This document shows, in pieces, positions 40,474 through 51,217 of a stretch of DNA of 64,000 nucleotides. Origin of the DNA: Phymatolithon calcareum (lineage: Eukaryota; Rhodophyta; Florideophyceae; Hapalidiales). Below the pieces are notes generated by a model. The model made no database searches and was not told where the DNA came from. It saw nothing but the letters and a program-made list of their open reading frames with translations. Position numbers and translations under genes: made by a program. Numbering within the stretch: the first letter of the stretch is position 1; each line of letters starts with the position of its first letter. The stretch is taken from the NCBI GenBank assembly GCA_977006965.1, contig OZ345379.1:930001-994000 (forward strand), written 5' to 3'.

Positions 40474-43400
40474 ATGGCACTCCTACCGAAGCAATTCGAG
40501 AGCATGACTCTTGACGACGAAGACGATGTCACCGCAATCCCGCTACCCAAGAACGCCAAAAAGAAGACCGTCGAAGAGACCTATAAGAAGATCAGTCAGC
40601 TCGAGCACATCCTTCTACGTCCCGACACATACATTGGCTCCTCGCAGCGCATGAGCCAGACTATCTGGGTCTGGAACGAGAAAACAAACCGCATGGTGCA
40701 TAAGGAGGTCACATTTCCGCCTGGACTCTACAAGATTTTTGATGAGATTCTGGTCAACGCCGCTGACCACAAGCAGCGCGATTCATCCATGTCCATGATT
40801 AAGGTTGAAATCGAACCGGAGAACAACATGATCTCTGTTTGGAACAACGGTGTTGGTATCCCAATCGAAATGCACAAGACAGAAAACGTCTATGTCCCGG
40901 AGCTCATATTCGGACATCTTCTCACGTCCTCCAATTATGACGATGACGAGAGAAAAGTCGTCGGTGGCCGTAATGGCTATGGTGCGAAACTTGCAAACAT
41001 TTTCTCCACTGAGTTTATCGTTGAGACCGCTACGTCCTCCTGCAACAAGAAGTACAAGCAAGTGTTTAAGAACAACATGAGCGAGAAAGGCAAACCGCAG
41101 ATTCGAACAGGAAACAAGAAGGAAAACTGGACAAAGATTACTTTCACCCCTGATCTTGAAAAGTTTGAGATGACCTGCCTTGACGCCGATATTGTTGCCC
41201 TTTTAAAGAAGCGCGTCTACGATATTGCTGGCATCAATCCTTCGTTGAAGGTTTTCCTCAACGGCGAGAAGATTCCAATCAAGTCATTCAAGGACTACGT
41301 CAACTTGTATGTCACCGACACTCAAGTTTATTACGAGCGGTTGAACGAGCGCTGGGAAGTGGCCATTGCACCAAGTGACGGCCAGCTCACCCAGGTCAGT
41401 TTCGTCAACTCGATATGGACAATGAAGGGTGGCACGCATGTCAATAATGTTGCTGATCAAATCGCATCCAAAATCGAGGATCACATCACTAAGAATAACA
41501 AGAAAATGAAGGTGAAGCGTTTTCAAATCAAGAGCCAACTTTCGTTGTATGTGAATTGCCTTATCGAGAATCCGTCCTTCGATTCGCAGACCAAAGAGAC
41601 GTTGACCACGAAGCTGGGTCAATTCGGTTCTAAGTGGAAATTCACTGAAGAATTTGCGAAGAAAATCATGAAAAGCAAAATCATCGAAAACGTTCTCGAC
41701 TATGCGCGCTTCAAACAGAGCAAAGAGCTCTCAAAAACTGATGGTGGCAAGAAAGGCAGAATCATGGGAATCTCCAACCTGGATGATGCCAACAAGGCCG
41801 GTGGCCGGGAAGCATCCAAATGCACACTCATCCTTACCGAGGGGCTTTCCGCCAAGGCCCTTGTCGTGTCGGCCTTCTCTGTCATTGGGCGTGATTACTA
41901 CGGCTGCTTCCCGCTTCGTGGCAAGCTCCTCAACGTTCGTGAAGCGTCGCACAAGCAAATTATGGACAACGCTGAAATTACCAACCTCAAGAAAATTCTT
42001 GGCTTGCAGCAGGGGAAAAAGTACGACGCTGAAAATATCAAGTCTCTCCGTTACGGTCACGTTGTAATTATGACTGATCAAGATCACGATGGGTCCCATA
42101 TCAAAGGCCTTCTTCTCAACTTCTTCGACCATTTCTGGCCGGGATTGCTCCAAATCAAAGGTTTCCTGCAAGAGTTCATCACACCTATTGTCAAAGTTTG
42201 GAAAGGAAAGCGGCGACTCGTTTTCTACACTCAACCGGAGTACAAAACTTGGTGCGATGAGAACCCTAGTCTTGCCGCGAAATGGGAATCTAAATACCTT
42301 AAGGGGCTTGGAGGCTCGGACGCGGAGGATGCAAAGATTTACTTCTCAGACTTGAGCCGCCATTTGCTGACGTTCCGTTATGGAGGTCTAGAAGATAAGA
42401 CTAATATTGATATGGCGTTCAGCAAGCAGCGGGCCGAAGACAGAAAGCAATGGCTGGCCGGGTTTGTACCGGGTACTTTCTTTGATTATGGCAATGACGA
42501 TTTGACGTACAGCAACTTTGTCAACAAGGAACTAATTCTTTTCTCTATGGCCGATAATGCCCGCTCAATTCCAAACGTCATGGATGGCTTGAAACCGTCC
42601 CAGAGGAAGGTATTGTTCGGGACCTTCAAGAAACAGTGTGTGAACGAAATTAAGGTCGGTACTCTATGCGGCTACGTAGCCGAAAACACGAGCTACCACC
42701 ATGGAGATGCGTCGCTGCAGGCAACCGTGGTCGGCCTAGCGCAGAACTTTGTCGGGTCCAATAACATCAATCTCCTCCATCCTGGTGGCCAATTCGGAAC
42801 TCGTTTGCAGGGCGGAAAAGATGCAGCGTCAGCGCGATACATTTCGACGAGATTAACCAACTCTGCGCGTGCATTGTTCCCTGTCCAGGATGACCCTCTT
42901 CTCAACTATCTGATTGAGGAAAGCAAGTCCATCGAGCCGGAGTGGTATTGCCCTGTTATTCCGACGGTCCTGGTGAATGGGGCTGAAGGAATCGGGACGG
43001 GATGGTCGACATCTGTACCTTGTTTCAATCCCCGCGATGTTATCGAAAATATTCGGCGCATGCTTCGCGGTGATAACCCTGTGGAGATGGTGCCTTGGTA
43101 CCGTGGATTCAAGGGAAAGATTCTGCCGGTCGGAAACTCGAAGTCGTTCGATGTTCATGGCATTCTAATGAAGTGTGAGGAGGAGAGTACGCTGAAAATC
43201 AAGGAGCTCCCAATCGGGCTTTGGACTTCTCCCTACAAAGAGTTTCTAGAATCCAATGCTGTTGGTCATGCGGACGCGGCAAAGAAGCCATTCATTAAGG
43301 ACATTCTGGACAACGGAACCGAGAACGATGTCTGCTTTACCATCAATATCACTCAGGAAGGATATAAGCAAATACAGACCGCAGGGTTATATAAGAAACT

Positions 43401-45105
43401 TAAGCTTTCGGGATCTGTGGCAACTAGTAACATGGTTCTGTTTGACCACGAGGGCCGAATTCGAAAATATGAGGGCACTGGTGAAATTCTGGCGGAATTC
43501 TTTTCCGTTCGTCTTGCATTGTACGAGAAAAGGCGGCTTCATCTGCTGAAAGAGTTGCGTGAGGAAGAGTTGCGCCTCGAAAACCGAGCACGCTTCATTC
43601 AGATGGTTATCGCAGGCACTCTGAAGATTTCCAACCGTCCGAAAAAGGATTTGATGGCTGAGCTTCGAAAGAAGAAATTCGCGGAGATTCTTCCGAAGAG
43701 AAAGATCGCAGCTGCCGGAGATGCTGAAGAAGATCCCACAGAGACCCTGGAGGAAAGCAACGAAGTTTCTGGAAAAGGCTACGACTACTTGTTGTCTATG
43801 CCTCTTTGGAGTCTGACTAAGGAACGGGTCATCAAGCTGACCAAGGATGTGGAAGAGAAGAAGGCCGAAATTGAGGAATTGTTGAACACCACCGCACAAA
43901 CCATGTGGAACAGGGACCTTGTCCACCTTGAAGAAGTGCTTGACGAAAATGACAAGAAGGCGGCCAAGCATTCTGCAGAGCTTGCCAGTCTGTCGAAGCA
44001 GGCTCGACTTAAGCAACTAAAGGGTGGCAAGGCCAATGGGCGCAAGGGCAAGGCTGCTGTCCTGTACAAGGACACGAACTCTGAAAATGAAGAAGAAATT
44101 GCCCCTCCAGTGGCCCGAAGTGTCGCAGTTAGAAGGCCTCGTAAACCAAAGGCGGAGGCAAAACCAGTTGTCACAAAAAACACGAAACCGTCCAAGAAGT
44201 CTGCGGCCAAGAAAGAAGAAGATATCTTGCTCGATAATGTTTCCGAGGACGAAGATGATGACGAAGTCCTTGTTGAAGAGATTGAGGCCGATCCAATCGT
44301 CAAGAGACCGGCGAGAACGACCACACGCCGAAAGGTTCAGACCGTTGACTACATGGACGAAGAAGACGATGTGCTAGATGACGATTCTGCAGAAGAAGAG
44401 TTTGAAGTTACTCCAGTCAAGAAGAGGGGTGCGAAGATCACTGGTCGCCGGAAAATTCAGCTGAGTGACGGTGAAGATGATGACGTTTTCGAAGTTGAGC
44501 CAGTTGTCAAGGGATCTTCTCGTGGAACAATTCAAGTCAGCGATGACGAGGTGGAAGAGGTAGGCGATGACGGCTACACGAAAGAGGATAGCGCATTAAT
44601 CATTGACTCGGACGATGATGCACCTCTATCGTTGGCGGAGCGACTGAAGCAACGCCTTGCGATTACGTCGCCAGAAACGAAAGAGGAGCCAACAAAGAAG
44701 GCAAAGTCGCCAAAGAAGGTTGCTTCTCGAAAGCCGCCTGTGAAGAAGAGCGTCGCGAAGTCCGGCGCCGGTGCTGTGAAACGCCCGAGGTCGAAAGGTG
44801 TCATTACAAAGGGCACAGCGACAACATTTGATGCAATAGGACTTTCGCCGAGTGTGGCGCGCAAGGTTAAGCGCACTCGAGTGAAAACCCCAAAGAAGAC
44901 GACCAAAGCAAAGGCTGTTAAAGATGTTGAGGAAGAGGACGCATTTGTTTTTGACGTTGACTCTTCGCCCTCTCCTGCGCCTGCTCCGAAAAGTCGACCC
45001 CAACGAGGCAATGCTCGCAAGAAGATAATCGAATTTTCCTCTGACGATGAATCGGACGCCGAAGATTCTGATTTCGAAGCCGATGACGATTCTGATTTCG
45101 CATAG
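40474..45105 (+). CDS. TOP2: DNA topoisomerase II
   Basis: 1543 residues, one exon. It relaxes and decatenates DNA by ATP-driven double-strand passage in the nucleus. The N-terminal GHKL ATPase opens with RPDTYIGS and includes NGVGIP and GGRNGYGAKL; the transducer domain follows. The TOPRIM domain carries EGLSAKALV (catalytic Glu456) and DQDHDG (residues 535-540, metal-binding). The winged-helix domain has ARYISTRL with active-site Tyr789, and IGTGWSTSVP follows. The C-gate coiled coil precedes a C-terminal tail of about 350 residues of alternating acidic and Lys/Arg-rich blocks, the usual regulatory tail. The length matches eukaryotic Top2. The ATG lies in ACCATGG, a good initiation context. 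Confidence 0.98.
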   Translation: MALLPKQFESMTLDDEDDVTAIPLPKNAKKKTVEETYKKISQLEHILLRPDTYIGSSQRMSQTIWVWNEKTNRMVHKEVTFPPGLYKIFDEILVNAADHKQRDSSMSMIKVEIEPENNMISVWNNGVGIPIEMHKTENVYVPELIFGHLLTSSNYDDDERKVVGGRNGYGAKLANIFSTEFIVETATSSCNKKYKQVFKNNMSEKGKPQIRTGNKKENWTKITFTPDLEKFEMTCLDADIVALLKKRVYDIAGINPSLKVFLNGEKIPIKSFKDYVNLYVTDTQVYYERLNERWEVAIAPSDGQLTQVSFVNSIWTMKGGTHVNNVADQIASKIEDHITKNNKKMKVKRFQIKSQLSLYVNCLIENPSFDSQTKETLTTKLGQFGSKWKFTEEFAKKIMKSKIIENVLDYARFKQSKELSKTDGGKKGRIMGISNLDDANKAGGREASKCTLILTEGLSAKALVVSAFSVIGRDYYGCFPLRGKLLNVREASHKQIMDNAEITNLKKILGLQQGKKYDAENIKSLRYGHVVIMTDQDHDGSHIKGLLLNFFDHFWPGLLQIKGFLQEFITPIVKVWKGKRRLVFYTQPEYKTWCDENPSLAAKWESKYLKGLGGSDAEDAKIYFSDLSRHLLTFRYGGLEDKTNIDMAFSKQRAEDRKQWLAGFVPGTFFDYGNDDLTYSNFVNKELILFSMADNARSIPNVMDGLKPSQRKVLFGTFKKQCVNEIKVGTLCGYVAENTSYHHGDASLQATVVGLAQNFVGSNNINLLHPGGQFGTRLQGGKDAASARYISTRLTNSARALFPVQDDPLLNYLIEESKSIEPEWYCPVIPTVLVNGAEGIGTGWSTSVPCFNPRDVIENIRRMLRGDNPVEMVPWYRGFKGKILPVGNSKSFDVHGILMKCEEESTLKIKELPIGLWTSPYKEFLESNAVGHADAAKKPFIKDILDNGTENDVCFTINITQEGYKQIQTAGLYKKLKLSGSVATSNMVLFDHEGRIRKYEGTGEILAEFFSVRLALYEKRRLHLLKELREEELRLENRARFIQMVIAGTLKISNRPKKDLMAELRKKKFAEILPKRKIAAAGDAEEDPTETLEESNEVSGKGYDYLLSMPLWSLTKERVIKLTKDVEEKKAEIEELLNTTAQTMWNRDLVHLEEVLDENDKKAAKHSAELASLSKQARLKQLKGGKANGRKGKAAVLYKDTNSENEEEIAPPVARSVAVRRPRKPKAEAKPVVTKNTKPSKKSAAKKEEDILLDNVSEDEDDDEVLVEEIEADPIVKRPARTTTRRKVQTVDYMDEEDDVLDDDSAEEEFEVTPVKKRGAKITGRRKIQLSDGEDDDVFEVEPVVKGSSRGTIQVSDDEVEEVGDDGYTKEDSALIIDSDDDAPLSLAERLKQRLAITSPETKEEPTKKAKSPKKVASRKPPVKKSVAKSGAGAVKRPRSKGVITKGTATTFDAIGLSPSVARKVKRTRVKTPKKTTKAKAVKDVEEEDAFVFDVDSSPSPAPAPKSRPQRGNARKKIIEFSSDDESDAEDSDFEADDDSDFA

Positions 45106-45577
45106 GTGCAACTAGACTTGTATACGTACAATGCAGTAATGCTCGCTCCACCAAAAACATTCTGAAATGCAATCTCTATTACCATAAAGGCACATTTACT
45201 CTGTATCAGATATTCCAAGAAGCACTCTGGCACTAGAACTGCTTCCCAGGTCTCTGAGTTGACAATCATCACAAGGCCCCGGTTCTCCGTCACTGCATCA
45301 AGGACTCAGTTGTCTATTATTATAAAAATACCACAACTACTATTCTATAGAGTAGTGAACGATAAGCAGTGTCGACCAGTGTTGACGCCACGCATGTGGT
45401 TCCGAAAAAGTAAACGATGGGTGAATAAACTTGTACTGATGACACACTTACTGTAAGCAGATTATGATGCTTCGGTTATTCTTGATCGAGAATCCCGTCG
45501 GCGGCCTCAATTTTTTTTTCACACATTGAATGTTTGCTTGAAAGAGGCAAGCTCTTGTGTGTACAATCCGAACGAAC
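45106..45577. other. Intergenic region between TOP2 and UTP14
   Basis: About 470 bp with the TOP2 3' UTR and UTP14 promoter. A T-run (45511-45519) lies about 60 bp before the UTP14 ATG. Confidence 0.4.
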
Positions 45578-48427
45578 ATGTCGGACATCTCAGACGAAGA
45601 AATTGACTCCGAAGGGTTTCTGTCTGGCTACTCCGATGATGACTTTGGGCTCGGCTCTGACATTGGGGAAGAGGGCGTGCTTCTATCAGACTTGCTCTCT
45701 GCAAATGCCAAGAAGTCTGGAACCACGTCCACTCCATCGGAGCAAGTTGCGAGGCAAGAAATAACTTCGCGTGCAAAGCTCCTTCGAAAAGGAAATGCAG
45801 GCACAATTCGAGAAGATGACAGCGCTCTCGAACCACTACTGCATTCCGACTCAGGTGATGGCTCCGACTCCGATGATGACGACGCGTTGCAGCAGGTTGT
45901 GCTCGCTGCCACTGGGCGTGACCTTCGACAGCGCCAGATGCGACAGGCTGCACTGAATGTTGATCAGGGCATCGGCGAAGAGGACCCGCTCGCGGCGCCT
46001 GTGGCAGGTGGGCGTTCCGGGCGTGAGACAATGGATAAGCTATTGAGCGCTCTAGAGGGAGCAGGGAGCCGCAACCTTGGTGCACTGAAGAAGCGAGTTG
46101 CATCTCAAGACAAAGACGGGAAGAAGGCGCTAGATGCACCTCTGCCGGAGGTTGTCGCTGGCCGAATTGAGCGTGCTGCTGCGTATAAGAAGACCACGGC
46201 GGAGGTGTCAGAAAAATGGGCTGAGGTGGTTAAAACAAACCGACGCGCGAAAAACCTGAAATTCCCGCTCGGCGAACCAACGCGCGCAGTCCATCAGAGC
46301 ACGGCGAATGTTGTGGCCGGCTTCAAGCCGGAAAACGATTTTGAGAACGAGATTGAAAAGCTGCTTCGGGAGGGTGGAGTTGTGAGCGAAAAAGATGTCA
46401 TGACGCTCGAGGAAAAGGAGCTGAAGAGTACTGTATCAAAGGAGGAGCTTGTTGCGCGTCGGCGTGAACTGGCCAAGATGCGAAGTTTGATGTTTGAATA
46501 CGAGCGAAAGATGAAACGCATCAGCAAAATTAAGAGCAAGAAGTTCAGAAGGATCATGAAGAATGAGAAAATGAGACTGAAGGAAGAGCAAGGAGAGATG
46601 AGCGGGAGCGATTTGGAGGACATGGCTACCGGGCGGATTGCGGCGGAGAAACGGCGAGCGGAAGAACGTATGACGCTCCGGCATAAGAACACTTCCAAGT
46701 GGGTTAAAAGACAGCTCTCTCGCGGAGAGACAAAACGAAACCCGGAAACGAGAGCTGCGATTGAGGAGCAATTGAGAATGCATGAGGAGTTGAAGCGAAG
46801 ACAGGAGGGAGTAATGGAGCTATCAGATTCGGAGAAGGGAGAAAGCGACGGTGAAATATCAGCACTCGGGAGCGATGTCGAAGCGCTCGATAATGAACTG
46901 GGCAAGATGAAGAGAGATATCGAAAATAATGCGGGGAAGAAACGCAATGGTGGAAAGACTGGGCTCATGAATATGAAGTTTATGCAAGCCGCCGCGGAAC
47001 GCGAACGCAAAGATGCCCTTGCATTGCTTAAGGACATGGGGAGCGATGAAGAAGAAGGGTTAGATGAGTATGGGAGTGACAATGATGTTGGAAGTGTGAA
47101 TGTCGCGAAACGGGCTCAGCCAACTGGGCCTGTGGGACGACAGTCGTTTTCCGGAGCTGCAGAAACACCAAGACAGACAGAGAAACACGAGGCTGAAAAC
47201 GATGGCATTATTCGTGATAGCGATGAAGAAGGGGAAGCGTTGGACCGCCGAATTCGTGAGGACTACGATAATGAAGCAGCTGTACTCGGCGAGGGCTCGG
47301 CCGTTCGTGGTGTATCCATCAATTCTTTAGAAAGTGCAGTTCGCGAGGGCAATGATACACCTGCTGGCTTTGTGACTACTTTGGAAGGAAGGCTATCGGC
47401 TAAAGCTAGCGAAAGTTCTGATCTCAATTTGAAATCGGGTCCTGAGGAGATTGATGCAGTGAATACTGTGTCTGAGGAGAAACTTATTTCGGCTAAGGAA
47501 AGTAGAGAACTTTCTGAAAAGAAAGGAAGACCGACAGCGCACAGATCCGTCATCAATGGCGAAGGCACCTCCAAGCCGTCGGCCACGAGGAGGCGTGTTC
47601 GTTTTGATGACCAAGGCTCCAATGCCGGCGGGGAGAAATCGAACAAGAATGCTTCGAAGCACCCGAAAATTATCACCGCGAAGCACAATGAGCCCGCCGT
47701 GCCCGTAATTGGGGCGTCCAGTCCAAACTCAACTGTCGACGAGGACAAGCTAAATGCCGGATCTGCCCCTAAGCAATCGCGAAAGCGTAAAGCTGACAGA
47801 CAAGAATCTGTGGCGGAAGCGAAGGACCGTGCTCGTATGGAGCTGGTTGCTCGAGCTTTCGCGGGCTTAGGTGGGGCAGACGAGGCTGAGTTTGCGGCAT
47901 CGAAATGTGCGGAAATCGAACAGGACATCGACGCAGAAACGTCGGCAAACGCGACAAAAGTTCTGCCAGGGTGGGGTTCGTGGGACGGTGCCGGGGCTCG
48001 GAAGAAGCGGCGCAAGAGTGCGTTTGCAGAGGCGGCGCAAAAGAAATTGGACGAAGCGAAAGCTAATGCGATGAAGAAACGGGCGGATAGACATAACAAG
48101 GAGCTGCATCTGTCGGTGAGAAGGTCAAAGAGCGCTGCAGCTCTCACACTTGCAGCCGTTCCGTTTCCGTTCAGGTCTCGTGAAGAATGGGAGCGTGAAG
48201 TGTCGGTGCCCATTGTTCGCGAGGTTGTTGCGGGGCGCGCATTCCGGGGTAGCATTGAGGAACGTGTAACGGTTAAGAAGGGTGCCGTTATCGAGCCCGT
48301 ACGGGAAGGCATGGTACCTGGGGCGGGTAAGACCACGGCGAAGGCTAAGGGGAAGCAGGGTGTCATTGAACGTCGAAAGCACGCGGCAAAAGCACGTGAG
48401 GATAAACGACGCGCTTTGCTCTCTTAA
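45578..48427 (+). CDS. UTP14: U3 snoRNP-associated protein UTP14
   Basis: 949 residues, one exon. Utp14 is an SSU processome component that recruits and activates the DEAH helicase Dhr1 to remove U3 snoRNA during 18S maturation in the nucleolus. The N-terminus is acidic. Family motifs: a KFPL block, KIKSKKFRRI and ERMTLRHKNTSKWVKRQL in the conserved middle, GLMNMKFMQAA, and the C-terminal segment ending in a basic tail (SREEWEREVSVPIVREV followed by Lys/Arg-rich residues). A long low-complexity acidic/Ser-rich linker sits between. The first ATG (45578) gives MSDISDEE, a typical acidic start. Confidence 0.93.
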   Translation: MSDISDEEIDSEGFLSGYSDDDFGLGSDIGEEGVLLSDLLSANAKKSGTTSTPSEQVARQEITSRAKLLRKGNAGTIREDDSALEPLLHSDSGDGSDSDDDDALQQVVLAATGRDLRQRQMRQAALNVDQGIGEEDPLAAPVAGGRSGRETMDKLLSALEGAGSRNLGALKKRVASQDKDGKKALDAPLPEVVAGRIERAAAYKKTTAEVSEKWAEVVKTNRRAKNLKFPLGEPTRAVHQSTANVVAGFKPENDFENEIEKLLREGGVVSEKDVMTLEEKELKSTVSKEELVARRRELAKMRSLMFEYERKMKRISKIKSKKFRRIMKNEKMRLKEEQGEMSGSDLEDMATGRIAAEKRRAEERMTLRHKNTSKWVKRQLSRGETKRNPETRAAIEEQLRMHEELKRRQEGVMELSDSEKGESDGEISALGSDVEALDNELGKMKRDIENNAGKKRNGGKTGLMNMKFMQAAAERERKDALALLKDMGSDEEEGLDEYGSDNDVGSVNVAKRAQPTGPVGRQSFSGAAETPRQTEKHEAENDGIIRDSDEEGEALDRRIREDYDNEAAVLGEGSAVRGVSINSLESAVREGNDTPAGFVTTLEGRLSAKASESSDLNLKSGPEEIDAVNTVSEEKLISAKESRELSEKKGRPTAHRSVINGEGTSKPSATRRRVRFDDQGSNAGGEKSNKNASKHPKIITAKHNEPAVPVIGASSPNSTVDEDKLNAGSAPKQSRKRKADRQESVAEAKDRARMELVARAFAGLGGADEAEFAASKCAEIEQDIDAETSANATKVLPGWGSWDGAGARKKRRKSAFAEAAQKKLDEAKANAMKKRADRHNKELHLSVRRSKSAAALTLAAVPFPFRSREEWEREVSVPIVREVVAGRAFRGSIEERVTVKKGAVIEPVREGMVPGAGKTTAKAKGKQGVIERRKHAAKAREDKRRALLS

Positions 48428-49178
48428 GAGTGCAGGGTGTGGGCTGAGGAACCAAGCCGTCAGTGCTTGCGTCATTTGTATATGAACGGTAGCCGTCTTT
48501 TTTGTGGCTCATTCGGTTCTTTTCCTTGTGCTATGGACGACGTTGCTAAGCATAGACAGTTGAGGAGCTCTTCAAGCGTCTTTCCGGTGCCTTGTACGAA
48601 GAAAGGAGTGTCTTTCAACTGAATTTTGTCCCTCAGCTCCGAAAATGGTAGAACTGGATCACCGAAATTGAAGTAAGCTGGCTTCCAAAACGTTCCCAAG
48701 TTGACATGAGCCGAGATCAAAAGCATTGTACTGTTGGATTACTCGGGATTCCGAGTCGGAATGCAGAGTAATCGGAATTTTCGACCCCTCTTAGACTATG
48801 ATTAGAGTTGTCAGTCGTACTATCCCATATGCTCCATGCAACTTTCCGCAGACTACGAAGGACACAACTTCAACACTAGTCCGATTAGATGACGCAAAAA
48901 CCGCCAGGTACGCACCTGTCCTCAATAATCGGATTCCATCTGTGCAGTTCTTTCCGTTCGCCGCGACTACCAAAGCCGTTCTCAGCCCTAGCGCGCACGA
49001 TCTGATCAAGAAACGTGCAAGACAGAGAGTATCAACTAGCGCGCTCCCCGAAGGCGTGCTCAGAGAAATTTTTTCTACTCAAATTTCGTGCGCCATACAC
49101 GAATACGTGAGCCTGGCAATCAATGCACGAAGACCTTGGACCGAACGTCCAGAGTCCTGGCCTCGGGACCCCGGTGAC
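48428..49178. other. Intergenic with an unassigned ORF
   Basis: A plus-strand frame at 48798-49181 (127 codons, from ATG) and a minus-strand frame at 48472-48726 (84 codons) exist, but neither has a domain I recognise. The plus frame ends in the TGA that is also the target duplication of the MITE beginning at 49182. Either could be a lineage-specific gene; there is no positive evidence. Confidence 0.35.
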
Positions 49179-49181
49179 TGA

Positions 49182-49823
49182 GGCCCGGTCTATACGCGAA
49201 CAAATCTGTTCATGTTCGCTAATTCGTATCATAGCATAAAACTTGTCGTCTTACAATTGGCTGTCGTGAACTTCGAGACGGCGCATTTGAACAGATTTGG
49301 AGACCTCCGAAGTTGCGGGAAAGAGGTTAACTTTGCTTGTCTGCTCGAGTTGCCCGCCATTTTACTAATTGGCGCGAAATTAGAACCTCGCTCCCCCTTG
49401 AAATTGCGCTTCGAAGATTGTACTGTGCTAGTGCTCGTCATAGCAGCATCCGCTTGGCGCCGCACAGTACAGCATGGCGCACAAGAAGACAACAAGTACA
49501 CCGCGGAATGCAGCGCTTGTTCTGATCATAGTGACTCTCATCGCGTCGATGATCGAGCTGGAGATGGATGAGGAGCTGTTTTCGATCCCTGTGCGTCATC
49601 TTCCGCGAGTAGACGAGGTAATACTGGGGCACAATACTTCCCGCTTGGAATTGGCGGGAATGCTGGAAGAGCAGTGCTTACTGTGTATGTGTTTTGGGCA
49701 GATGCTTCCAAATCTGCGCGTTGTTGGCGTATAGACGGCATAAGCAAATCTGCTCGCTATGATAGGGTTTCGTAACCTTGTCATAGCGAACATGAACAGA
49801 TCTGTTCGCGTATAGACCGGGCC
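49182..49823. mobile_element. PIF/Harbinger-type MITE
   Basis: 642 bp with about 39-bp terminal inverted repeats starting GGCCCGGTCTATACGCGAAC (49182-49220, complement at 49785-49823). It is flanked by the 3-bp duplication TGA (49179-49181, 49824-49826), the length typical of PIF/Harbinger. An 86-codon frame at 49474-49734 has no recognised domain and the element lacks transposase. Confidence 0.8.
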
Positions 49824-49903
49824 TGATACTTAGAACCATTCAAGTGTCATACTACAGCAGGTGCAGGTAACTTTGAGAAATGCCGGTAAGTCTGAAAATT
49901 TTT

Positions 49904-50808
49904 GAGGAAATTCACTACATGGCCACCAAAAATTGGTAAAATTCACTACATGGCCATCTCTAGCTAAATCTACTACTCATCTGTTACGAGTACGACGGCG
50001 CTTTGTAAGCATGTCGTCGTATTCTCTGCAACGCCCGACAAACAACATTCCCCCACTAACCACTCCGAAATCATGGAAAAGAAGGAGCTCTTGCCAAAGG
50101 TGGGCGACTACGCTGAATCAAGCTTTGACGACGTTGTCAACGTCGTGATCTCCCACAACACGTCGATGGACAAGGCCCACCTCGTGGCGAAACGCAACAA
50201 GTGTGCGAAGCACTTTTGTACGCTTTTAGTCGCTTGGTGCAGCATCGGTATCGCTGGACCGGTGGAACAAACACTAGTTCAGGGACGTGTGGATGTTCAA
50301 AACCTGGACCAACCAGCATGGGGCCAATACCACGCGTGTAGCAGTCACTGGAGACCAGCCAGTGCAGGATGATTTGGTGCCGTTTGACCTTGTGGCTAGA
50401 CCGGGCCGCAAGTGCAAGAAGCCCTACTTTCCGTCCGAAAAGAGGGCCCGTCACTGCTCCTCGTGCGGAAACACTGGTCACTTTTCGCAGACCTCCGGGA
50501 GACCCAACATCCACAACGTCGTCGAGGCGAAACGAAAACACATCGACAAAGCGGCTCAGTCCATGATCATGGACCTTACCGCCTGCCATGATGAAGATGC
50601 TACTTGCGACAAGGATCTAAAGCGTAGAGCGTAGCGCGCACAACAAATTTTACTGTCCCATAGATTGCTTTGACAGACGGATGAGTAGTAGATTTGGCTA
50701 GAGTGAGTAATGATAGTACGCTTGACCAGGGGTGAGTAGTAGATTTGGCTAGAGATGGCCATGTAGTGAATTTTACCAATTTTTGGTGGCCATGTAGTGA
50801 ATTTCCTC
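49904..50808 (+). mobile_element. Mutator-like (MULE) non-autonomous element
   Basis: 905 bp with nearly perfect terminal inverted repeats of about 80 bp (49904-49983; complement in 50730-50808). A likely 9-bp target duplication is present, AAAATTTTT (49895-49903) versus GAAATTTTT (50809-50817), one mismatch. Long repeats plus a 9-bp duplication indicate Mutator. The right end has the stretch GAGTAGTAGATTTGGCTAGAG twice. The interior keeps the C-terminal coding of a former transposase. Confidence 0.8.
50073..50634 (+). pseudogene. Transposase C-terminal remnant with zinc-knuckle-like motif
   Basis: Two overlapping frames (50073-50372 and 50287-50634) join to a protein-like region of about 180 residues. 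The second carries CSSCGNTGHFSQT, a CX2CX4H knuckle whose last Cys is replaced by Thr, then a Lys/Arg-rich helix. A frameshift near 50290 and loss of the catalytic domain make it non-functional. Related decayed copies lie at 17260-17700 and 54950-55960. The exact Mutator lineage is not determined. Confidence 0.5.
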
Positions 50809-51217
50809 GAAATTTTTTATTTGTATCATAGCGGATGAATATATGATAAAAATTGGAATGTTTTGACGTCCACACCAGCTGTTTCATGCTCTTGTCATGA
50901 CACTACTGGCAAAACAATTGAGAAAAGACCATTTTTGACTTCATGAGCGTACTCTGGGCACATCATTGAGCCCAGGAAGGGATTTTTACTCATAGAATAT
51001 GAAATATGCTCATACAAGGAGCAAATTACGACAAGTCACCACACATCCCATGTAAAATTGGGCACTCTCATTACTGCACGATCGTTCTGCTCGCACTGTC
51101 CCTTCCAGCACAACCACGCAGTCCTTCCTCTCCTCGGCAAAGTCGTTCCACTGTATTGTAGACTACTGCCCGACCGCTCTCCCACTGCCTCACCCCACGC
51201 AGCCGTAGCACTACCGT

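Noticed and set aside
47263-48366. 367-codon minus-strand frame within UTP14
   Set aside because: It is an antisense shadow of a long, clearly conserved UTP14 gene.
48472-48726. 84-codon minus-strand frame convergent with UTP14
   Set aside because: No start context, domain or relative recognised; it may be chance or a gene fragment.
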